Part shown: one piece after another, positions 35,231 to 42,350 of the stretch
Position numbering within the stretch: position 1 is the stretch's first letter
Layout: each line of letters begins with the position of its first letter
NCBI RefSeq assembly: GCF_003285015.1
Contig: NZ_QMFB01000030.1
Coordinates: 231 to 64,230, forward strand
DNA: 64,000 bases
From: Paenibacillus contaminans
GTDB taxonomy: Bacteria > Bacillota > Bacilli > Paenibacillales > NBRC-103111
Reading direction: 5' to 3'
Notes under the pieces: generated by a model
Databases searched by the model: none
Seen by the model: only the letters and a program-made list of their open reading frames with translations
What the model was told of the DNA's origin: nothing
Program-made: the position numbers and the translations under genes

Positions 35231-35448
35231 CTACTAGTGCGGCATCAGATTTAAAACTGTAGGAAGGAAACGTTTGCGTGCCGGGATCAGACCTCTGTCA
35301 TAGCATAGTATTAGCTCTGATACTGTGCATGCTAGGAAGTCGCGCTTCGACAATATCCCGAAACAAAGGGCTTTTAGGTTCGACGCTCCAGCAAAATAGC
35401 GTACCGCAGCGATGGGATTTCTCGATTGTCGCTCGTTAATCACGTCAT
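35231..35448. other. Degenerate seventh unit and intergenic tail
   Basis: The array continues with a diverged copy of the first 30 or so bases of the unit (35231-35264) and then unique sequence up to the sialidase stop. A minus-strand frame of 78 codons (35234-35470, GTG start) lacks a usable ribosome binding site and overlaps the sialidase gene; I do not accept it as a gene, though a decayed mobile-element gene cannot be excluded. Confidence 0.5.
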
Positions 35449-36789
35449 TCAACGCCCGCTTTTGATCCACTCCAGGGTGAATTTGGTGAAGTAGATGACG
35501 CCCCCGTCCCCCTCATAAAGCAGGCCGATATCCCCATTGTCCAATACCGTCAAGCAGGAATACCAGAACGCTCCCGGATGAACGGTTCTGGCATGCGCCC
35601 ATGTCCGGCCGCCGTCCTCGCTCAGCCGGACGGTGCCGTTGATCCGCTCCGCCGGATGAGCAGGGTTTGCCCAGATCAGCCGTGATTGTCCGTCCGCCGC
35701 ACCATCAGGATAAGCAATGACTGTCGATTGGCAAATCGGATCGAGCAGCGTTTCGTCGAACGTCACTTCGCCCCAGGTCAATCCTCCGTCCGCGCTTTCC
35801 GATACGGCCGTTCGCCCCGTTCCGGCATGATTCCGCATATAGATGCGAACAGTCCCGTCGGCCAATTCCACGGCCTGTGACTCCGTCAGCTGAGCAGCTG
35901 CATCGTCCAGCGTTTCGGGTGAAACCGGCTTCCCTTCCCAGATGCGGCCGACATTCGGCGATTCCCCAAGCTGCCAGCTATGGCCATGGTCATCGCTGTA
36001 TATCAGGGCATTGGACATCCGCTCGTTCGTATTGTTGAAATAAACCGGAAAGACGAGACGTCCGGCTTGCGGCCCTCGGCGCAGCTGCAGCCCCCGTCCG
36101 GGGCCGGCGCCGATAAACTTCATCCACGGCGTCTTAACCTGCGGATTCAATTCGATCGGTGCAGACCATGTCAAGCCGTCGTCATCGCTGCGAATCATTT
36201 GCAGGAATGACGTTCTTGCCTCCAGCAGACTTCGCGGCGATACGGTCTCAGCCAGATAAATATTTCCCGTGTATGCTCCATCCCGAATGACGTCGCCGTT
36301 CTCCTCGACGGTATAAACGGTCCGGGCTCCTGCCTTGTCGTACACCGCCCCTAACGAATCGCAAATATATTCGTCGCCCGCTTCGTCATACAGCAGTCTT
36401 CGTCCTTGATCGTCAAAGCCTATCGATTGCTGCGACTGCCAGAGACCGATGCCTCCAGGAGTATGGGAGAACAGCATCCAAATCGTTCCCGTTTCCGCGT
36501 CCTCCAGCAAGGCCGAGTCGATCGCTGCCGCTCCTTCCGCGCCTTCGCCGGGATACCGCACAGGCAGTTGAATCGGCCCCCATGTTTCGCCGCCGTCCCC
36601 GCTCCTGCGGATGCCGATCGCAATATGGTTCGGGTTGTCCCGCGCGCTTTTCCAGCGTACGTCGATACCCGCGATGACCGTTCCTTTCTTCGTCGTCAGG
36701 AGCGACGGGATGCGGTAGGCCGCCGACTCGAGCATGCCCGGCTCGAACAGCCCGATCGGTTCCGTACGGTAATCATTCATATCCAGCAT
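35449..36789 (-). CDS. Exo-alpha-sialidase, GH33-like, without signal peptide
   Basis: The 446-residue protein has the sialidase RIP motif (YRIPSLLTT, about 25-33), an early Asp in GIDVRW, and five Asp-box repeats (SGDGGETW, SDDDGLTW, SDDHGHSW, SADGGLTW, SEDGGRTW) of a six-bladed propeller. Later Arg segments (GPGRGLQLRRG, about 200) and a Tyr/Glu-rich strand (FWYSCLTVLDNGDIGLLYEGD) fit the Arg triad and nucleophile regions of GH33. It hydrolyses terminal sialic acids if active. There is no signal peptide or membrane anchor, so it should act in the cytoplasm on an imported substrate. It is the last gene of the cluster from the ABC importer; start ATG follows GGAGG. Confidence 0.85.
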   Translation of the reverse strand: MLDMNDYRTEPIGLFEPGMLESAAYRIPSLLTTKKGTVIAGIDVRWKSARDNPNHIAIGIRRSGDGGETWGPIQLPVRYPGEGAEGAAAIDSALLEDAETGTIWMLFSHTPGGIGLWQSQQSIGFDDQGRRLLYDEAGDEYICDSLGAVYDKAGARTVYTVEENGDVIRDGAYTGNIYLAETVSPRSLLEARTSFLQMIRSDDDGLTWSAPIELNPQVKTPWMKFIGAGPGRGLQLRRGPQAGRLVFPVYFNNTNERMSNALIYSDDHGHSWQLGESPNVGRIWEGKPVSPETLDDAAAQLTESQAVELADGTVRIYMRNHAGTGRTAVSESADGGLTWGEVTFDETLLDPICQSTVIAYPDGAADGQSRLIWANPAHPAERINGTVRLSEDGGRTWAHARTVHPGAFWYSCLTVLDNGDIGLLYEGDGGVIYFTKFTLEWIKSGR

Positions 36790-36802
36790 GCGAGATTTCC
36801 TC

Positions 36803-37870
36803 CTATGATGTCAGTTCTAGGCCAGCTAAAAAATCCTCTTCATGCAAACTGTATCCGCGTATTTGGCATTTGGGGGCATCGTCGGCGACATACTGTACAA
36901 CGTAAATTTCGCCGTCGTCGAACTGCACCCAACCCGAGTAGCCGTTATCCGCCAGCGGCGATCGGTCGTAATCGATCGGCATGATGCGGACCCACTGCTT
37001 GCGGCGGTCGGGCTCCAGCGCCGCCTCCGCAGTCATCCATGCCGCGAAAAAATTTTGCGTGCTGCCGTAACCGACCGGTCCGCCTTGATAAAAACGGTAC
37101 GTCATCATCACGTTGCCGCTCTTAAGCAAACGCACAACCGGACGATGACAGCCCGGGATCGGCATCCGGTACGGTCCTTCCCATGTTTCGCCGCGGTCTC
37201 TCGATATCGATTTGTAGCAGTCCCAGCCTTCGCCGGTATTTTCCCGAAGGAAAGCGACAAGCGTTCCGTCCGGCAGCGGCAGTATGCTCACTTCGCAAAG
37301 ATGAAGCCCTTCGACGCTTGCCAGCGTGACCGGGCCTTGCCAGTCCCGGCCTTCATCGTCCGAATACCAAAGCATTTGCTCCAAGCCGCCGTGCGCCTTG
37401 CTTTTCCGGTGAGCCGACAGCAGCCATCTGCCGGAAGGAAGCTCGCACAGCGTATCGGGCACGATGCCCGTTACCGGCGTGGCGACGGGGCCCTCCCAGC
37501 TCGTTCCGTCGGATGAGCCGATATACAGCTCGTTAACCGCCTCATGAAAATATCCTTTACGGGTATCTTCCCCGTTCTTGGACAGCTTGCTCGTGACGAT
37601 GATCATCCGGCCGTCGCGCAGCCTGGCGATACTCGGGCAATCGTAAAAATAGTCGAGTCCCAGCGTCCCTTCCGTGAGCGCCGCCTTGTCTCCCCAAGTC
37701 CGCCCTCTGTCGCGGCTGATCCGATATACGATCCGCGTATACGAGCGGTCGGTATGTCTCGTGCACTCGGCGTACACGCAAATCAAATGCCCGTCTTCGG
37801 TCAGTCCGAGAGCGGGAAACGCTTCGTAGACCGAGTCGTCCCGGCTGACGACGAACGTTTCGAATTTCAT
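36803..37870 (-). CDS. BNR-repeat sialidase-family protein
   Basis: The 355-residue protein is a second propeller with Asp boxes (SRDRGRTWGD, SSDGTSWEG, SDDEGRDWQG, SRDRGETWEG). It lacks a clear RIP motif, having YEAFPALGL at the corresponding place, so classic GH33 chemistry is uncertain; it may act on a different sugar or be a related lyase or glycosidase. It also lacks a signal peptide. The ATG at 37870 follows GAGG by nine bases. It lies between the binding lipoprotein and the sialidase, 13 bases from the latter. Confidence 0.75.
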   Translation of the reverse strand: MKFETFVVSRDDSVYEAFPALGLTEDGHLICVYAECTRHTDRSYTRIVYRISRDRGRTWGDKAALTEGTLGLDYFYDCPSIARLRDGRMIIVTSKLSKNGEDTRKGYFHEAVNELYIGSSDGTSWEGPVATPVTGIVPDTLCELPSGRWLLSAHRKSKAHGGLEQMLWYSDDEGRDWQGPVTLASVEGLHLCEVSILPLPDGTLVAFLRENTGEGWDCYKSISRDRGETWEGPYRMPIPGCHRPVVRLLKSGNVMMTYRFYQGGPVGYGSTQNFFAAWMTAEAALEPDRRKQWVRIMPIDYDRSPLADNGYSGWVQFDDGEIYVVQYVADDAPKCQIRGYSLHEEDFLAGLELTS

Positions 37871-37927
37871 CCGTATCTTCCTCTCCGAATACCCCTGCAA
37901 TATGAAGCGTACTTCGAAGCCCAAGAC

Positions 37928-39637
37928 TTACTTCGAATTGAGCAAATCCTCGACCTTCGGCGCTTTGTCCAGCTCCTGGAGAATTTGGCTGCCGCCCGCA
38001 TCAAGCCATTTTTTCACGTAGCCGTCCCATTCTTTGTCGATGTCGAACTGGCCGACGATCGCTTTCATCCGGAATTCCTCCACGATCGTATTCAGCTGCG
38101 TATTATATTTCGTGCTAAGCTCGGAGAGCTTCGTTTGATTCAGCAGATCCCATTTGTACGGACGTATTTCCATCTTCTTCATCACATCCGGCTTGGCAAA
38201 AAAGTCTCTGATCAAGTTCATCGTATATTCGGACGTAAAATACTGCATCTGCTTTTTGTCGTACGATCGGAACGAATAAGCGTACAAACCCGTGCTGCCT
38301 TCCTCAGGCGTCGGATCCGCCTTCACCTTCAAAGCCGATTTCTCCGGCGTGCCTTCCCATGCGGAATGAACGCCTATTTCCCCGTACTTCGTCCATCTGG
38401 CGCCTTCCTCGTCATGGTTGATGTAATCGAACATTTGCAGGATCCGGATCAGCTTCTCGTCGGACACGTTTTTGTTGATGTAATAAGCGTCGCCAAGCAA
38501 ATTCACCGCCTGGTAAGACTTGTGACCCTGCTGCCCGCCCGGACCGATTTCCGGCGCCGTAGCCAACAGCTTAACGGCCGAATCCTTCTGTACCAGGTTT
38601 TGCGGCGCCCGCTCCTTGGCCCAGTCGTCGATCGCGATATATGCGCGCTGCGCCTCATAGTAGCCGATCTTGCCTGTGGCGTACTTTTCCCAGCTTTTCT
38701 TGTCGTTCAGCGTCGTCCATTCGGGATCGATTACACCCATCTTGTACCATTTGGCCAACAGCTTCAAAAACTCTTTATATTTCTGCGAAATTTCGGTTCT
38801 GACGAGCTTGCCGTCCTCGAGCAAATTATAGCCGCTTCCGATTCCGAACGAACCCATCAGCGTCGCCGACCATGTATCGAACGCATTGTTGTAAGGCGAC
38901 AGCCCGTAAGTATCGTTTTTGCCGTTCCCGTCGGGATCGTCGAACGTAAAGGCGACCAATATTTTTTCAAGCTCTTCGAGCGTGTACGCTTTATCGGTAA
39001 AATAAACACGCTCCCGTCCGCCGCTTGGTCCGACCGCTTTCATTTCGCCCGGCGGCTTGATATTTAATTTCTCAAGCCAATCGAGACGGAACGTCGGCGT
39101 CCAAAGCAGGCCTTCGGTATGCGTTTGATGGCCGATCAAAGCGACGTATTCATCCTTTTTGCCCGGCGCGAGATTCATCTGCCAGCCCGGCGAATTTTCG
39201 TCGAGCATTTTGGCGTAACGCGGCGCATATTTCTGGATCATGTCCTTCGGAATCGTTCTGGTCAAGCCTGCATCGAACATTTCAACCGGCGTTTTGCCTC
39301 CCGATGTGAAAGCGAATGCGTCCGGCACCTCTCCCGATGCGATGAGCAGCGAAACCTGATCCTTATTCCAGGTATCAACCTTCGAGTTGACGATTTTCAC
39401 GTTGAACATGTCTTCCAGCTTTTTTTGAACCCAGCTCCCGTCCTCCACTTTCCCTTTCGTCCAAGAGCCGGTTAACTTGAGCTCCAAATTTTTGGCATAC
39501 GGCCCCTCTTTGCCCGCATTGTCTTTGGTCTGCTCCGGTGCGGGAGAAACCTCATTATTCGAAGAACATCCGATGCCGCCGACTGCGAGCAGACCCGCCA
39601 AGCCGGACAAAACCAACATTTTCGCGCGTTTACGCAT
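37928..39637 (-). CDS. Sugar-binding lipoprotein of an ABC importer (family 1)
   Basis: The 569-residue protein has a lipoprotein signal with lipobox VGGIGC (Cys24). The mature part shows the large family-1 binding-protein pattern (SGEVPDAFAFTSGG, FRLDWLEKLNIKPPGEMK, DPDGNGKNDTYGLSPY). From its neighbours it probably binds a sialylated or related oligosaccharide; the ligand is not readable from sequence. It follows the two permease genes and precedes the BNR proteins. Confidence 0.92.
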   Translation of the reverse strand: MRKRAKMLVLSGLAGLLAVGGIGCSSNNEVSPAPEQTKDNAGKEGPYAKNLELKLTGSWTKGKVEDGSWVQKKLEDMFNVKIVNSKVDTWNKDQVSLLIASGEVPDAFAFTSGGKTPVEMFDAGLTRTIPKDMIQKYAPRYAKMLDENSPGWQMNLAPGKKDEYVALIGHQTHTEGLLWTPTFRLDWLEKLNIKPPGEMKAVGPSGGRERVYFTDKAYTLEELEKILVAFTFDDPDGNGKNDTYGLSPYNNAFDTWSATLMGSFGIGSGYNLLEDGKLVRTEISQKYKEFLKLLAKWYKMGVIDPEWTTLNDKKSWEKYATGKIGYYEAQRAYIAIDDWAKERAPQNLVQKDSAVKLLATAPEIGPGGQQGHKSYQAVNLLGDAYYINKNVSDEKLIRILQMFDYINHDEEGARWTKYGEIGVHSAWEGTPEKSALKVKADPTPEEGSTGLYAYSFRSYDKKQMQYFTSEYTMNLIRDFFAKPDVMKKMEIRPYKWDLLNQTKLSELSTKYNTQLNTIVEEFRMKAIVGQFDIDKEWDGYVKKWLDAGGSQILQELDKAPKVEDLLNSK

Positions 39638-39757
39638 AACCGAACAACCTCCCTGTGCATCTAATTGATTCTACTCTACCCTGTTTGCCGCATCAACACG
39701 ATTACGCCGCTAGGACAGCACGCCGTCCGGCTGCATCACCCCTTTCATCGCGTTCGC

Positions 39758-40654
39758 CTACCCTTTCAGCGATCCGATCGTAATCCCTTTGATGAAATAC
39801 TTTTGCACGAACGGATATAGGAGAATGATCGGCCCGATCGAAATGATGACCGCCGCCGCCCTTACGTTGGCAAGCAGCAAATTTTGATTGATGCGGTTCG
39901 CCTCTCCGATTTGCGCTTCCGAGGAAGCCATGTCGATTGCATTCATCATTTTGCGGATCACCATCTGCATGACGGTTTTGCTGTCGTCCCGAATGTAAAT
40001 CATCGCGTCGAACCAAGCGTTCCAGTGGCCTACGGCCGACCATAAGGCGATCGTCGCAATGACGGGTTTCGAGAGCGGGAGAATGATTTTGGTCAGCACG
40101 GTATAATAATTGGCCCCGTCGATCATCGCCGATTCCTCGATCCCTTTGTCGATGGTCATAAAATAATTGCGCATGATGATAATGTTGAAGACGCTGACGG
40201 CTCCGGGAAGGATTAACGCTAGCCGGTTGTCTAGCAGCCCGATTTCTTTGATCAGCAGGTAAGTGGGAATCAGCCCGCCGGAAAAAAACATCGCGATCAA
40301 AAAGTAGACGGTGAACACGTTGCGGTACGGCAAATCTTTTTTGGACAGCGGAAACGCTACCAATACCGTGAAAATCAAGATCAGAATCGTCCCGGCAACC
40401 GTACGGAATATCGTATTGGCATACGGCATCATGATATCTTCATAAGTGAACAAGAAGCGGTACGTATCGGTCACCCAATGACTCGGCCACAGATGGACGC
40501 CCAAGCTGGACGCTTCCTTCGCATCGGAGAACGAAAGCACGAGCGTTTGCCAGAACGGGTAAAGGATCGTTAAACAAACGAGCGATAAAAAAACGGCATT
40601 GCCTATATCGAAAAGCGTTGAAGAAAACGAGCGCTTTTTTCGAAGCTGGGACAT
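39758..40654 (-). CDS. Carbohydrate ABC transporter permease (YtcP/LplC type)
   Basis: The 298-residue membrane protein has about six helices, the EAA loop MIDGANYYTVLTKIILPLSKP and the family C-terminus PFVQKYFIKGITIGSLKG. AAAGGAG precedes the ATG at 40654. It pairs with the permease just upstream, from which it is separated by 19 bases. Confidence 0.93.
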   Translation of the reverse strand: MSQLRKKRSFSSTLFDIGNAVFLSLVCLTILYPFWQTLVLSFSDAKEASSLGVHLWPSHWVTDTYRFLFTYEDIMMPYANTIFRTVAGTILILIFTVLVAFPLSKKDLPYRNVFTVYFLIAMFFSGGLIPTYLLIKEIGLLDNRLALILPGAVSVFNIIIMRNYFMTIDKGIEESAMIDGANYYTVLTKIILPLSKPVIATIALWSAVGHWNAWFDAMIYIRDDSKTVMQMVIRKMMNAIDMASSEAQIGEANRINQNLLLANVRAAAVIISIGPIILLYPFVQKYFIKGITIGSLKG

Positions 40655-40673
40655 GAGCAATAACTCCTTTCGA

Positions 40674-41636
40674 CTACCAGATTCCGTGTTCGCTGTATCT
40701 GCGGATAATAAAGTTGGCTCCGAGTATGAGGACGACGCCGACCACATTTTTGAAAAGTCCTACCGCGGCGGCGTAATCGAAATTGAACTGCTCCAGCCCT
40801 TTGCGGTACACGTACGTATCGATAACGTCGGCAACCTCGTACACCATCGGATTGTACAGGTTCAAAATTTGATCGAATCCGACGTTCAAAATATTTCCGA
40901 GGTTCAAAATGAATAAAATCGTCATGATCGGCATCAGCGAAGGCAGCGTAATATGCAGCGCCTGCTTGAACCGGTTCGCCCCGTCCACCTCGGCGGCTTC
41001 ATACAGATCGGGATTGATCGATGAGAGCGCAGCCAAGTAGATAATGGCCCCCCAGCCGATCTCCTTCCATACGTCCGAAAGGATCAGAATCGGCACGAAC
41101 AAATGCGGCTCCGCCAAAAAATTGGTCGGCTGACCGCCGAAGGAGGTGATCACGAAATTCACGATCCCCCGCTGTGGAGACAGCACCTCACCGAGCATCG
41201 TGGCAAGAATGACCCATGACATGAAGTGGGGCAAATACGAGATGGACTGCGCGATCCGCTTGAATACCGCTTGCCGGATTTCATTCAGCAGCAAGGCGAA
41301 AATGATCGGCGCCGGGAATCCCACAACCAGCTTCAGGAGACTGATGATGATCGTATTTTTGAGCGCGCGTATGAACAAAAAATCGGTAAACAAAAATTTG
41401 AAATGCTCGAAATTGTTCCACGGGCTATCGATGATACCCCGGCCGGGCGAAAACTTTTTGAATGCGATGACAATCCCGTAAATCGGAATATAGTGAAAAA
41501 TGAAAAGATGAATGATCGGAATAAGCATCATAAGATAAAGCAGCTTCATCTTTTTCATCTGCTTCAAGCGCGTATAACCCGCCCGTAACGGCTTGACTCG
41601 CTCGACACTGTGCAATGGCGCGTCGTGTACCGACAT
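40674..41636 (-). CDS. Carbohydrate ABC transporter permease (LplB/YteP type)
   Basis: The 320-residue membrane protein has the family opening LYLMMLIPIIHLFIFHYIPIYGIVIAFKKF and an EAA loop EVDGANRFKQALHITLPSL. It is the first gene of the importer operon. The ATG at 41636 follows GGGAGG; a cre-like site lies about 37 bases upstream. Confidence 0.93.
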   Translation of the reverse strand: MSVHDAPLHSVERVKPLRAGYTRLKQMKKMKLLYLMMLIPIIHLFIFHYIPIYGIVIAFKKFSPGRGIIDSPWNNFEHFKFLFTDFLFIRALKNTIIISLLKLVVGFPAPIIFALLLNEIRQAVFKRIAQSISYLPHFMSWVILATMLGEVLSPQRGIVNFVITSFGGQPTNFLAEPHLFVPILILSDVWKEIGWGAIIYLAALSSINPDLYEAAEVDGANRFKQALHITLPSLMPIMTILFILNLGNILNVGFDQILNLYNPMVYEVADVIDTYVYRKGLEQFNFDYAAAVGLFKNVVGVVLILGANFIIRRYSEHGIW

Positions 41637-41968
41637 GTGCAAACCTCCCTGATCGTAATCCGCGCCTGTTTTGGTAGCGCTTTCGGTTTATGGATTCAGT
41701 ATAGAGCAAAGGATTGGAACGATTTTTGGATGAAATAACACGGATTTTGTACGTTGAGGCGGTGAGAAGGAAACTGCCTGAAAGCGATCGCCAGACTGTC
41801 TTTTCTTGTGCGAACCACTACGTTTGCGCGTTGGAGAGAAACGGGTTAGGGGATTCCATGGGAATACCTCTTGTTCGCCTTCAGTGCTTTCAGTCACGTC
41901 TTTGACATTTACCGGTCCTCCAGCCGGTATTCAAAGTGCGCATCCTCGCTCGTCGCTTGAATGCATTG
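41637..41968. promoter_or_regulatory. Promoter region of the importer operon
   Basis: No gene is supported. A cre-like site is at 41673-41686. The rest should carry the target of the YesN-type regulator, which I cannot identify by eye. Confidence 0.45.
41673..41686 (-). promoter_or_regulatory. Candidate cre site (CcpA) of the importer/sialidase operon
   Basis: On the minus strand CGAAAGCGCTACCA matches TGWAARCGYTWNCW at 13 of 14 positions. It lies between the presumed promoter and the first permease gene. Confidence 0.5.
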
Positions 41969-42156
41969 CAGTCCGATTTTGCCCACTTGGAATCGAGCAT
42001 GGCTTCCTTTCCCAGTCTGTAGTCCGAAAACGCCTACTTGCAGCAGCTATTTTTCCGGTACACCGACGAATCCGTTCTCCAAGCCGGCAAAATCGGACTA
42101 CAGCGTAAAGCGAACCTCGACTCCTTGCTCCAAGCGGGCTATTTCGGACTACAGCA
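41969..42156. repeat. Dispersed palindromic repeat, copy B (full length)
   Basis: This 188-bp copy matches 4938-5126 along its length. The left module (CAGTCCGATTTTGCCCACTT) is the inverted complement of 42077-42103, and the second module (GTAGTCCGAAAACGCC) of the right end (GGGCTATTTCGGACTACAG). It lies between the kinase and the permease operon. Confidence 0.85.
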
Positions 42157-42297
42157 TATAGAGGAGCCTTACTGGCAGCGTATGGATGAACCGCATTACC
42201 GTCTATCCATTAAAGGTCTGGCGTGTTTACCGGAACGAGCCATGCTTTCTTACGAGTCAAGTAAGGCATACCCCGACTTCATATCTCTCTTTATCTT

Positions 42298-42329
42298 CAA
42301 AAAAAAACCGCAAGCTTCTCAGCCTGCGG
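42298..42329 (-). terminator. Terminator of the two-component operon
   Basis: On the minus strand CCGCAGGCT-GAG-AAGCTTGCGG is followed by nine T. It ends the kinase transcript, which stops at 42351. Confidence 0.85.
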
Positions 42330-42350
42330 TCCCATTACAGCATATAAAGT

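Noticed and set aside
35234..35470. 78-codon minus-strand frame downstream of the sialidase
   Set aside because: GTG start without usable ribosome binding site, overlaps the sialidase gene and the array end; a decayed transposase fragment could not be supported.
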